Shown one piece after another: positions 18,491 through 27,362 of a stretch of DNA of 64,000 nt (positions within the stretch are counted from its first letter, which is position 1; the number at the start of each line of letters is the position of its first letter). The stretch is from assembly GCA_017514235.1 (NCBI GenBank), contig JAFWKK010000003.1, positions 55,905-119,904 of the forward strand. The letters run 5' to 3'. The notes beneath the pieces were generated by a model, which saw nothing but the letters and a program-made list of their open reading frames with translations, ran no database searches and had not been told where the DNA came from. The translations under genes and the position numbers were made by a program. The stretch is from Kiritimatiellia bacterium. Lineage in GTDB: Bacteria; Verrucomicrobiota; Kiritimatiellia; RFP12; UBA1067.

Positions 18491-19762
18491 TCACTTTCCG
18501 ATTTCCCGGATCGTCGTCTGGACGTTCTCGCCCGGGTCGGCGACGAACATGTTGTTCTCTATCGTCGCCGTCTCCACCCCGCCGCGCATGTCTAAAAACG
18601 GCAGCGGCTTGTCCATCCTGTTGACCACCTTGCAGTCCCGCACAGTCAGCCTCTTGACCTTGGCGGGCTCGTCCACCCGTATGGAGGCGACGGCGATGTT
18701 CTTCTCGTCACGGCTCAGGTTGCAGATGGTGAGCGAACCCACGTCCACCGGTCCCTGCACCCAGATCGGCGGGAAATTCGTGCGGGAATACACTCCGATG
18801 TCCTCTGGCGAATACACCTTGGACGCAAACACGTCGGATATCACGATGTCGTCGAAACACCCGCGCGGATTCTTCGGGAAGTAGTGCGTCAGGCCGACCG
18901 CATACGTGTAGAAGTTGCCGTGTACGTTGCGAATCGTCACGCGCCGGAGGTCCGCGCCAGCAGAAAGGAGCCTCACCGCGCTATGGCAGTATTCTGCATA
19001 TATGCCGTCGATGTCCACATCGGAGATTGGCCCTTCCTCCTGCGCGCACTGGACGTCGTTGGCGTTTAGCGCAACAAGGTCGTCGTAACACGTGCCGCGC
19101 AGGTTGGATATCTTTCCGTGGTGGCAATGCCCGTCGAAATGAACTCCGTCCAGATTGAGCCGCAGAGGGTTCCAGGTCGTGTAGTCGAACGATACGTCGT
19201 CTATGTAGAAATACGACGCCTTGCAGAACGCGATTCCATACATTGTCGGGTTGCGAACCGTCAAGCCGCGCACGGTGATGCCCTCCACATTCGCAAATCG
19301 AATCGCGATGCCGAGAAACACCCCGTATTCGTAATGCTTCGGCAACGGCGACGGCCTTGGCGGCTTGAAGCTCCAGTACTGCGCGGGATTAGGCGACTGG
19401 TCAAGGTTCGCCATGTCCCAGATGCCGCCGGTGAGGGCGATGCGCTTGTCCGCCCCGTCCTTGTATCCGCGATTCTCCACCATGGGACAGTCCGACTTCG
19501 GCGCGAGCCTGACTACGGAAAAGCGATCCAGCCGGAGTTCCTGGTTAGAGCCTATCTTCAGCGTCTTGGATATGAGGTAGCATTTCGCTGGCGGCGGCAG
19601 ATAGACGCAGCTCTTGCCGCTGTCGAGCCGCGCTTGAATCGCTGCCGTATCGTCTGCGGCGCCGTCACCGACAAGTGGCGGGAACGACTCCGCCGCAACA
19701 CAATGAAAAACGCCACAGGCAAGACAAATCCCGACTGTCAGCCTTCTTATCATGCCATGCAT
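18491..19762 (-). CDS. Secreted right-handed beta-helix protein, GH28-like
   Basis: A 423-residue exported protein. I use the ATG at 19762 (then MHGMIRRLTVGICLACGVF, signal peptide); the longer frame upstream is implausible. After the signal comes VGDGAADDTAAIQARLDSG, the usual start of pectate-lyase/GH28 helices. The core has LNLDGVHFDGHCHHGKISNL and GTCYDDLVALN. The latter resembles the GDDCIAIN catalytic block of polygalacturonases, with D-D kept. It is probably a glycan-cleaving enzyme, but the exact family and substrate are uncertain. It lies 52 bp downstream of the LamG gene and is likely cotranscribed with it. Confidence 0.65.
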   Translation of the reverse strand: MHGMIRRLTVGICLACGVFHCVAAESFPPLVGDGAADDTAAIQARLDSGKSCVYLPPPAKCYLISKTLKIGSNQELRLDRFSVVRLAPKSDCPMVENRGYKDGADKRIALTGGIWDMANLDQSPNPAQYWSFKPPRPSPLPKHYEYGVFLGIAIRFANVEGITVRGLTVRNPTMYGIAFCKASYFYIDDVSFDYTTWNPLRLNLDGVHFDGHCHHGKISNLRGTCYDDLVALNANDVQCAQEEGPISDVDIDGIYAEYCHSAVRLLSAGADLRRVTIRNVHGNFYTYAVGLTHYFPKNPRGCFDDIVISDVFASKVYSPEDIGVYSRTNFPPIWVQGPVDVGSLTICNLSRDEKNIAVASIRVDEPAKVKRLTVRDCKVVNRMDKPLPFLDMRGGVETATIENNMFVADPGENVQTTIREIGK

Positions 19763-19814
19763 GGTTTGTCTTACCCGACAACACAAAGCCCCGCCGATTG
19801 GCATGGCCCTATGC

Positions 19815-22355
19815 CTAGCGAATGATAAGCACCGAGCCAGGCTTGACAACGTGCAACATCTGGTCAACGGCAAGCACGCCCTTCGAAATGCGCACCTCGT
19901 CAAGATAGCCGTTGTATTTGGCACCCACGCCCAGACAGGAATACCCAAATTCAGCTCCTGTCTTCATCAACCCGTTGTAGGTCTTTGTCTCGCCAATCTG
20001 CTTATAATCCCTGTACACCTTGCAGAGCGTATTCCCGCTTCCGTTCGGCTCAAACGTGACGGCGACATGGTGCCAGCGGCCATCGGCAAAACTAACACTG
20101 TCATCTGGGTAATAGAGCTGCCAATTTGCGTTTGCTGGTCCGTTGTCCATAAGGATATATAAGGCACCAACATCGTTCTTGTAGCCAATAGACCACAGTC
20201 TCTCGCCGCCAGTGTCCGCACAAGTGGAGTTACCATACATGCGGAGGAGATACGCCCACGCCACCGCCTCATTCTTCGTTCCCTTCATGAAGAACTCCAC
20301 CGTCATGGCGGTCATGTCGCCCTCAAGAAGGAGATTGCGGTCGAACTTAAGCCTCTTGTCGGCAGCGGTGCTGCTCGTCGAGCCGGAGAAATACATGGAG
20401 TTCGTGTTGGATGCGCGAAGGACGGCACCATTGCCATCAACAATTCCGCCCACACCATAAATAGCATTGGTGAACACAGCGTTGACAGAGTTCTGTTCCT
20501 GACCGGCAGGAATCGCGCCTTCGCTCGGCTCCGCACTCAAATCGCCCTCAAATCCAATCCAAGCACACGTCGGCTCGAACGCCGTCGAATCCACCGATGC
20601 ACCCGCCATGAGGAACTCCTGCGGCGCAAGCGCACGACGCGTGATGCGAAATTCGTCTATGGACATGTTTTGGAAACTCATCGTGTTATTTCCGCCCCAT
20701 CCATCGCCGATCTTTAGCGTCTTATAGCCATCGGCATAAGTGCTGACGCTTGACGCAAGCACAAAATTGCTTTGAGTTGCAACGGGATTCCTATCCAAGT
20801 AGAGCGTAACGGTCTGACGTGTGCGATTCACAACAAGGGCGACATGATGCCACGCACCGCCAATAATATTGGCAATGGACGTGGAAAGTGTGATGGATGC
20901 CGCCGCACTCGTCGTACCGGAATCATACGCTTCAAGCCCCGCCTGCGAAACAAGTGTGCATTTAAGACCGGTTCCATCCACCTTAAAATCAAGCGTTCCA
21001 GTCGTCTTTGAACCTGAATTTTCACAAAGAATGCGAGTTGTAATGGTCGGTGTCTCAAGTACCTTGAGGTAAAGTTCGGCCGTAAAGTCGCCTGACGAGA
21101 TGAGGTGTGTATTGTTGTTCTTTGAAAAATCATCAATCCAGATAAACCGTGCCTTACCGGGATTGGCAACGTTGTTGGTGTACGTCCAACAACCTTCGTC
21201 TGCAATTGTGTTCGTCGCAAAGATGCCGGCATGTAATTCGTTTGAGACAACAGCAGATACGCCCGTATCAAGCCGAGGAAGGATACCTGCCGTAATCGTG
21301 CTCAAACTGAGGTTTATCAAGCCCGCATTCGTCGAACAGGCACTGTTGTGCAGAATCGGATTGCCGTTCTGTATCGCCCCGAAAAACGCATCGCTCGAAG
21401 TCTCGAACGAGTTGAAAGGAAGATAGATGGCCGTATCTTGATCCGATGCATTGTTGGCAAGCCCTCCAACCTGAAGGAACTTCTCCGGCGGAAGTGCTTC
21501 GTCGGAAATGCGCACCTCGTCTATGAAGCCATCCCATCCGCCATAGCTATTGCCGTAATTCGGGCCGATGCTGAGTATGCCATTGCAGTCGTCGTTGTAG
21601 GCGATTGGTCCTGCATAGGCACAACTGCCCCGCAGCGTATAATCGACATACAGCCTCGCCGTCTCGCCATCATAGGTCATGGCGACATGGTGCCACTTGC
21701 CGTCGGTAATCTTGGGTATGCCACTGCTGACCCAAGTCGAATAAAAATACGGGTTGCCATTGTAGCCATTGATGCTCTTGGACGAATCCTTGTAGTTATC
21801 AAAGTAGCAGAACATTTCGCCCGCGCCTCTGATCATGATTCCCCAGGCTCGCTTGTTGTTGGTGACGTCGGAAACCATGCTCAGCGCATGAAGCCAATCG
21901 CCACTTGCATATTGCGCCGCCGCCTCTGGCGATGCCTTGATCATCATTTCCACGGTGATGTTCTCGCAGTGCAGCGCCTCGTCATCATCAATGAGAACCG
22001 TGGACGCGCCGTAGCTTCCTTTTCGGTTATTCGTCTTGAGAAACAGACTGCGGTTGTCGCCACCTCTCGCCCCAGTCACGGGGTCGTACCAACTCACGCA
22101 AGACGGCATATCATTGGTATATGCAGGAAGGTTGTCACCCGTCGCGCTCGTGGCCGCCTTCCCGGTCGCGACATACGGCTTGCCCGCAAGCGACGTTGGA
22201 TCGACGGCGTTCAGCACAACGGGCTGGCCACCCGCCGCCGCCTCGCCACTGGCCCCTTCGTTGAAGTGGTACCATGCAACAGTCTTTGCCGATGCGGAGC
22301 AGACCGCCATGCAAACCGCCACAAACGCGACACACGACATCTTCATGTTTTTCAT
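19815..22355 (-). CDS. Secreted triple LamG (concanavalin-like) domain protein
   Basis: An 846-residue exported protein. The ATG at 22355 has AAGGAGA eight bases upstream and a signal peptide (MKNMKMSCVAFVAVCMAVCSASA). Three LamG-type jelly rolls are visible at about residues 25-310, 380-600 and 610-840. Each contains a W-H-H-V-A-(M/L/V) strand (GKWHHVAMTYDG, GAWHHVALVVNR, GRWHHVAVTFEP) and an (I/L)DE-(V/F)-RI closing strand. The C-terminus reads VDQMLHVVKPGSVLIIR, resembling the ends of the two solenoid proteins. It probably binds surface or dietary glycans; no catalytic domain is seen. Its promoter contains TATAAT at 22421-22426. Confidence 0.8.
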   Translation of the reverse strand: MKNMKMSCVAFVAVCMAVCSASAKTVAWYHFNEGASGEAAAGGQPVVLNAVDPTSLAGKPYVATGKAATSATGDNLPAYTNDMPSCVSWYDPVTGARGGDNRSLFLKTNNRKGSYGASTVLIDDDEALHCENITVEMMIKASPEAAAQYASGDWLHALSMVSDVTNNKRAWGIMIRGAGEMFCYFDNYKDSSKSINGYNGNPYFYSTWVSSGIPKITDGKWHHVAMTYDGETARLYVDYTLRGSCAYAGPIAYNDDCNGILSIGPNYGNSYGGWDGFIDEVRISDEALPPEKFLQVGGLANNASDQDTAIYLPFNSFETSSDAFFGAIQNGNPILHNSACSTNAGLINLSLSTITAGILPRLDTGVSAVVSNELHAGIFATNTIADEGCWTYTNNVANPGKARFIWIDDFSKNNNTHLISSGDFTAELYLKVLETPTITTRILCENSGSKTTGTLDFKVDGTGLKCTLVSQAGLEAYDSGTTSAAASITLSTSIANIIGGAWHHVALVVNRTRQTVTLYLDRNPVATQSNFVLASSVSTYADGYKTLKIGDGWGGNNTMSFQNMSIDEFRITRRALAPQEFLMAGASVDSTAFEPTCAWIGFEGDLSAEPSEGAIPAGQEQNSVNAVFTNAIYGVGGIVDGNGAVLRASNTNSMYFSGSTSSTAADKRLKFDRNLLLEGDMTAMTVEFFMKGTKNEAVAWAYLLRMYGNSTCADTGGERLWSIGYKNDVGALYILMDNGPANANWQLYYPDDSVSFADGRWHHVAVTFEPNGSGNTLCKVYRDYKQIGETKTYNGLMKTGAEFGYSCLGVGAKYNGYLDEVRISKGVLAVDQMLHVVKPGSVLIIR

Positions 22356-22420
22356 GTCAGGTTCTCCTTGCCGAGGTGCCATTTCCCGTCGCTTAACAGG
22401 AAATCCATCATCTGATGCGA

Positions 22421-22450
22421 ATTATAGCAAAATTTATGGCTTCAGAGCAA
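22421..22450 (-). promoter_or_regulatory. Promoter of the LamG gene
   Basis: On the minus strand, TATAAT (22421-22426) with TTGCTC (22445-22450) 18 nt upstream. The ATG lies 65 nt downstream. The MITE-like element begins only 30 bp further upstream. Confidence 0.45.
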
Positions 22451-22479
22451 CAGTCAACGTTGCTGGAATACCCCCCCAC

Positions 22480-22846
22480 GGGTGCAACGAGTTGTTTATG
22501 CAACGAGAATGCGATATGGGCGCTACGCGCGACCACGAAACGACACGAAAAGCCCCGCGTCCTGCCTCCGTTTCGTGAGGTTTCGTGTGCCGCGAAGGCG
22601 GCTTTCGTGCCCTGCGGACGGCGCGCCCCGAAAGGGGCGGCGGTGGCGGCGCGACTGGCGAGGCGACGCCTCAGGCCAGGTCGCGGCGATACCGCCGTCC
22701 GTTGCCGCATGGCAACGCGCCGTTCGCAGGCGTTCGTGGTCGCGCGTAGCGCAAACCGGATCGTTTGGCACATGTGAAACCGTATATGTGGAGTCGCGAC
22801 GATGCTGACATGCCGTGCTTCTGTGCATAAAAGTCTCGGTGCACCC
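22480..22846. mobile_element. MITE-like element, copy 1 (367 bp)
   Basis: This block recurs at 61417-61783 with nine base substitutions and no indels that I could find. The ends are 12-bp terminal inverted repeats: GGGTGCAACGAG at the left, and the complement of GGGTGCACCGAG at the right. A second, perfect 18-bp inverted repeat lies inside (22522-22539 GCTACGCGCGACCACGAA and 22733-22750). Together with several smaller palindromes, it lets the whole element fold into a long hairpin. The flanks (CCCCCCCAC and TATCCCCAC) look like a decayed 9-bp target duplication. Frames of 100-120 codons exist on both strands but look like by-products of the palindromes. A non-autonomous transposon is the best reading. 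Confidence 0.75.
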
Positions 22847-23155
22847 TATCCCCACCTCTTGAAATACCTGCCGAACCATTTGAACCGCCTGTGCCTCATT
22901 AAGGAACTCCGACGGCTGAAAAAGCAGTAGGCTACACTATCGTTTCGCCTCGGCTTCGCGCCCTCCAGCCGACAGTCTGCCGTTAGTGCAGCCACTTTTT
23001 CAACCCTCGGAGTCGATGAAACGGCCATTTCACTTGCCGAATGCACCCAACAAGCGAATCGGCCAATGTTTTCATGGGTATGATTCGCTCTGGCGCCTGA
23101 AATCTGGGGATATTCCAGTCAGCGCTGATGATTCAAACTGTCGGCATATCCGCCG
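22847..23155. other. Intergenic region without recognised features
   Basis: About 310 bp between the MITE-like element and the Ig-like gene stop. I see no convincing frame, promoter or hairpin-plus-T-run. A TGCACCC at 23042 resembles the element's terminus, but nothing else of the element surrounds it. Confidence 0.5.
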
Positions 23156-24295
23156 TCAATTTAACAGCGACAGGTAATCCCACGCGTAGAAGAAATCCTT
23201 GTCGACGACTGCGCCGGACGAATCAATCTCCAGCACGGCCGTGAGGACGAGCCCGTCAAACTTTTTTGACTTGTTCTTCGGAAACACCATGTTCACCTGC
23301 GCGGTCCAGACGTCCTCCTCTTCGTCATACGAAAGCGCTGAAACGCTGGTCGAGCACGTATGCGCCTTATTGTAGACGGCCGTCACGGCGCCTTTCCTGC
23401 CGAACTTGAGCGAAACGGACTTGCCTGTCCCCACCCACTTTCCGGACACTGCCAAACCCTCGGCAATCGGGGGGAGCGGAAGTTTGGATCTCTTTGGGTG
23501 CGTCCACATGACCTGGTCGATGCAGAAGGATTTGTTTGTGAACTTCGTCTCGTCCTCCTTGAACGACCCCTTGAACTTGGCCTTGCCGCGCATGTAACCG
23601 TCGTAGTACTCCAAAGACGAGATCGTCACCGTGAACTTGTTGCCGCCCTTGTCGGAAACGGTGGCTTTTAGCGTTCCGGCTCCATCTTCCCAGTCTCCGC
23701 CGGTCTTGAAGCCGGAGCCGGAGAACGACGTGGCATCGCCGGAAAGCACGTATTTCCCCGATATCTTGCCGGCAGAGGTGACGGCGAACTTAACGGTTCC
23801 GTCTTCCCACCAGTCGGCATTGCTCCCCTCGTACTGGCCCATAAGCCCGACGAACGTGCCAACGGCCCACGGCGGAACGACGACCTTGATCTTGACCTTC
23901 TGGGAAATGCTTTTTCCCGACGTGTCCGTCACGGTCACCGTAGCCGTAAAGGAACCCGATTTCTGCGGCCTGCCGGAAATTTTGCCGGTCTTCTTGCTTA
24001 TGGAGAGGCCGTTCGGCAAGTTCTTCGCCGAAAACTTCAGGCCTGATGAAGATGACGTTACCCCGATCTTCAGCGTAACCGACTCGCCGGCGGTAAACTT
24101 CTTCGGCGACGTCGCAAGCTTTGCGGTCTCGACCGAAAACGCGAGTTTCTTCCTCGCTGCCTTGGGCATGCAAGACCCTACGGAGCAGTTGTCTAACGTT
24201 TCGGCCTGCGCCGCGAACGCAATGGCCATGCCGGCGGCAAGCACCTTCATTGCCACGACAAGCTTCTTCGCAATTCCCTTGCCTTTAGTTGTCAT
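23156..24295 (-). CDS. Secreted Ig-like (He_PIG-type) domain protein
   Basis: A 379-residue exported protein starting at ATG 24295 with AAGGATT upstream. A long signal peptide (residues about 8-32, VVAMKVLAAGMAIAFAAQA) is followed by a Lys-rich region. A putative Ig module follows: LPNGLSISKKTGKISGRPQK and SGSFTATVTVTDTSGK is the standard He_PIG/cadherin-like pattern. The rest (residues about 165-379) is beta-rich, with two WEDG/GxG-type repeats (NADWWEDGTVKFAVTSAGKI and GGDWEDGAGTLKATVSDKGG) that look like tandem barrel or lipocalin-like units. A surface binding role is likely; no enzyme motif was seen. Confidence 0.65.
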   Translation of the reverse strand: MTTKGKGIAKKLVVAMKVLAAGMAIAFAAQAETLDNCSVGSCMPKAARKKLAFSVETAKLATSPKKFTAGESVTLKIGVTSSSSGLKFSAKNLPNGLSISKKTGKISGRPQKSGSFTATVTVTDTSGKSISQKVKIKVVVPPWAVGTFVGLMGQYEGSNADWWEDGTVKFAVTSAGKISGKYVLSGDATSFSGSGFKTGGDWEDGAGTLKATVSDKGGNKFTVTISSLEYYDGYMRGKAKFKGSFKEDETKFTNKSFCIDQVMWTHPKRSKLPLPPIAEGLAVSGKWVGTGKSVSLKFGRKGAVTAVYNKAHTCSTSVSALSYDEEEDVWTAQVNMVFPKNKSKKFDGLVLTAVLEIDSSGAVVDKDFFYAWDYLSLLN

Positions 24296-24318
24296 ATGCA
24301 GAATCCTTTTAGGCATGT

Positions 24319-24327
24319 ATTGTACCA
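24319..24327 (-). promoter_or_regulatory. Extended -10 promoter of the Ig-like gene
   Basis: The minus strand reads TGGTACAAT, an extended -10 about 24 nt upstream of the ATG. No clear -35 is present. Confidence 0.4.
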
Positions 24328-24449
24328 TAATCCACGCCCCAGCTGTTGATGCGTGGCCCAAAGTCCACTTTTCGCCTTGACGACAAAATGGCCGTCGTTT
24401 GAAATGCCATTGCTTTCCACCGCCTCGCTACCGGCTTTTTATCGGGCGG

Positions 24450-27311
24450 TCACTTTGATGTTTTACTCATCTCACAAAGTATCCCCCGCAACTTCTCGAC
24501 CGTCACTGGCTTGAGAAGGACGCCGTCAAACCCGACAGCCTCGGCCTTCGCAAGCATCTCCACGTCGGCGGTGATGACGTAGACGGGCAGTTTCGCCAGC
24601 GCGGCGTTGGCACGGATTGCGCGCACAAGCCCCTCGCCGTCAAGTTCGGGCATCCACATGTCAGTCAGCACCAGCCCGAACTCCGTTGCGCCGCCGGATT
24701 CCAGCGCCGCCAAGGCTTGCTTGCCGTCGGCGGTCGGCGTGACATCAAGATAGCCCAGTTTCTTGAGCATTGCCTCCAGGACGGTCAGGTTCATCTTCTG
24801 GTCGTCGACGATGAGGATGCGCTTCTTTTCCTGTGCGGCAACCGGCGTCACGTGCTCCTCCGCCTTCGGCGTCGCCGCCGGCACGGCATCGCACACCTTC
24901 ACGTTCGGAACGGCGATCACGAAGGTGGAGCCCTTCCCGAGCGTGGAAGCGATGGACAATTCGCCGCCCATGGCGGCGGCAAGCTGCCTGCAGATGGCGA
25001 GGCCGAGGCCCGTGCCGCCGTGGCGCGCCAGCTTCGCGCCCACCTGGACGTAGGGCGACGCGATGACCTTCAAGTCGTCCTCGCTGATGCCGCAGCCTGT
25101 GTCCTCCACCTCCAGGCGGAGCGTGCCGATGTCCGCGCCGTTGTCCCGGGCGAACGTGGCGCGGACATCCACGAAGCCGGATTCGGTGAACTTCACGGCA
25201 TTCCCCATCAGATTGAAGAGCATCTGGCGGACACGCTGCGGATCCACCATGAGGATGGGCAGTCCGTCGGCGCGGCACCGGAACTCGACGGCGGGGTCCT
25301 TGCTCGCGATGCGGAAGGCCTCGACGAGCTCGCCCATAATCCTGCCGCAGTCCGTCGGTTCCGGCACGATCTCCATGCGCCCGGCCTCCAGCTTCGAGAA
25401 GTCGAGAACGTCGTTGACGAGATGGAGAAGCGTCTTTCCGCTCGCCAGGATGGAGTCGATGGCCTGGTCGCGTTCGGCGTCCGACCTGAACCCCATCTTG
25501 AGCATCTGCGAAAAGCCGATGATAGCGTTGAGCGGAGTGCGGATGTCGTGGCTGACGGTCGAAAAGAAGTAGCTTTTCGACTTGTTGGCGCTTTCCTCCG
25601 CCTCGAGCTTCTGGATGATCAGGTTCTTCTCGCGCGTGCGGAGAATCGAAAAGAGGCTGAGCATGATCCCGAGCGAAGAGACCAGGAGCGCAAGCTCGAC
25701 GACCGACTTGAGCAGCATGTCGGAGTCCAAGTGGGATATCAGCCTGACGAAATCCTCCTTGCCGAGCGTCATTCCCACGAAATCGTCGAAGGCGTTCTCC
25801 GCCGCGTCGCAGACGGCAAGGCGGAACCACATGAGCGACGATAAGAAGATCATCACGAAGATGCTGACCCATACGACCGTGGAGTGCCCGAAGCGCCCGC
25901 TCGAATCCAGTCGGAACACGCGCCTGTAGAGGAGAAAGCCGAGCATGCACCAGATGGAGAGCAGAAGGTACGATTCCGCCGAAAGCGTGCTGCCTGAAAG
26001 ATAGTTCGGGACAAGCATCAGGAGGCTGAACACGACGGCCATGCCGACGCCGGCCAGACCTGCGGATCGCACGAAGAGGCTCTTCTCCCCCTCGCGGCGG
26101 GCGATGGCATACGCGGCGGCGGAGACATAGCCGTAGGCGATGGCTGCGCCGAGGCTGGAGACATCGACGGGCCAGCCCGTGACGGTGCGCCCGAAGAACG
26201 GAATCGCGAACGAGACAAGCATGACGAAGACGATGGCATTCGCAGGCGTGCCATCGCGGTTGAGAACACCGAACCAGCGGGGAAGCATGCCGCCGTGCGA
26301 CATGGCGTGCATGAGGCGGCTTGAGGTGACAAAGGTGGCTAAAAGGCCGGTCAGCTGCGCGGCAAGCATCGTCCCGCCGAGGATCGCCGTGCCGGCTGCG
26401 CCAAGCGTCCGGCGCGCCGCCGCGAACACTGGCAGCGAATCAGACACGTCAAGCTCCGGCAGTGCCGCGATATATTCGGACCACGTGGCAAACCTTTCCG
26501 GGAACGAGAGGACCGGCAAGACCGCAAGGGCGATGTAAGCGAGCGCGGAAAGGACGATCGCCGCGATCATCAGCGAGAGCGTCCGCTTGACGGGGAAACG
26601 GAACTCGGCCGAAGAGTGGACGACCGCCTCGAAGCCGACGAACGCCCACGGTATCATCGCGAGGATGCGCAAGACCTGTATCCCCGGGCTGCCGTTCGAC
26701 GAGAACGCCGGCGCCATCGAGGCGATGCCGCCCTCGTGCCGGAAGAGCGCGGCGAAGAAGCACGTCGCGACGCCCGCCACCATCACGCCGGCGAATAGCG
26801 TATGGAGCCGCACCGCGAGGCGTTTGCCGAAGATAAACAGTCCGCCGCAGAGCGCTATCGCGGCGACGCTCAGCAGGACTTCTCCGAAGTACACGTCAAA
26901 GCCGACCATGCTGTAGTGGAAGCCGAACTGGAGCGCGTCGCCCAGGATGTATCGCGACTCGATCACGAGCGCGGTGGAGTTGGCCCATAGGATTGCCACG
27001 TACGTGAGCAGCAGGAACCAGGCCACAAGGTAGCCGTGGTCCGTGCCGAACGCCTTGGCCACGAACCCGTACGCACCGCCAGGACCCGGCCGGCGGATGA
27101 CAAGCCGGTGGTAGTTCAGCGCGAATACCAACATCGCGGCCATGCCGATCAAGATGCCGATCAGGGTCCCCGCGGGACCGGCCTTCGGGAGGAAAACCGT
27201 TCCGGGCAGGACGAACGCACCCCACCCCACGGCATAGCCAAACGAAAGCGCAATGACCGCGAGGGGCGAGAGATATGCGCCGAGCCCCGTCCTCCCGTCA
27301 TTGTCGATCAT
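24450..27311 (-). CDS. APC-family transporter / histidine kinase / receiver fusion (copy 1)
   Basis: A 953-residue membrane sensor. Residues about 10-470 are an amino-acid-permease-type (APC superfamily) transporter. It opens with GYAVGWGAFVLPGTVFLPKA and contains the RPGPGGAYGFVAKAFG signature. Two more membrane segments (about 485-505 and 545-565) precede a HisKA domain (His about 589, TVSHDIRTPLNAIIGFSQ). The HATPase boxes are NLMGNAVKFTE, DTGCGIS and GTGLGLAI. A receiver follows, with phospho-acceptor Asp about 882 in LVLTDMWMP and Lys in LLKPVT. It begins with GGAGG at a good distance from ATG 27311. The transporter half may import and/or sense a nutrient and set kinase activity, as known for CbrA (which uses an SSS-type transporter instead). 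It has no HPt of its own; an orphan HPt is encoded at 33.6 kb in the same run. Confidence 0.85.
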   Translation of the reverse strand: MIDNDGRTGLGAYLSPLAVIALSFGYAVGWGAFVLPGTVFLPKAGPAGTLIGILIGMAAMLVFALNYHRLVIRRPGPGGAYGFVAKAFGTDHGYLVAWFLLLTYVAILWANSTALVIESRYILGDALQFGFHYSMVGFDVYFGEVLLSVAAIALCGGLFIFGKRLAVRLHTLFAGVMVAGVATCFFAALFRHEGGIASMAPAFSSNGSPGIQVLRILAMIPWAFVGFEAVVHSSAEFRFPVKRTLSLMIAAIVLSALAYIALAVLPVLSFPERFATWSEYIAALPELDVSDSLPVFAAARRTLGAAGTAILGGTMLAAQLTGLLATFVTSSRLMHAMSHGGMLPRWFGVLNRDGTPANAIVFVMLVSFAIPFFGRTVTGWPVDVSSLGAAIAYGYVSAAAYAIARREGEKSLFVRSAGLAGVGMAVVFSLLMLVPNYLSGSTLSAESYLLLSIWCMLGFLLYRRVFRLDSSGRFGHSTVVWVSIFVMIFLSSLMWFRLAVCDAAENAFDDFVGMTLGKEDFVRLISHLDSDMLLKSVVELALLVSSLGIMLSLFSILRTREKNLIIQKLEAEESANKSKSYFFSTVSHDIRTPLNAIIGFSQMLKMGFRSDAERDQAIDSILASGKTLLHLVNDVLDFSKLEAGRMEIVPEPTDCGRIMGELVEAFRIASKDPAVEFRCRADGLPILMVDPQRVRQMLFNLMGNAVKFTESGFVDVRATFARDNGADIGTLRLEVEDTGCGISEDDLKVIASPYVQVGAKLARHGGTGLGLAICRQLAAAMGGELSIASTLGKGSTFVIAVPNVKVCDAVPAATPKAEEHVTPVAAQEKKRILIVDDQKMNLTVLEAMLKKLGYLDVTPTADGKQALAALESGGATEFGLVLTDMWMPELDGEGLVRAIRANAALAKLPVYVITADVEMLAKAEAVGFDGVLLKPVTVEKLRGILCEMSKTSK

Positions 27312-27362
27312 GACGCCTCCGAATTGGCTGCGGGTTTGAAATCAGCATGACTCGCCCTCCTT

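Noticed and set aside
22415-22879. Frames of 100-120 codons on both strands of the repeated element
   Set aside because: They exist in both copies because the element is duplicated and palindromic; no ribosome site, no motif and no coding-type substitution pattern could be seen.
23042-23048. TGCACCC as a third end of the MITE-like element
   Set aside because: Only seven bases match and the surrounding sequence has nothing in common with the element.
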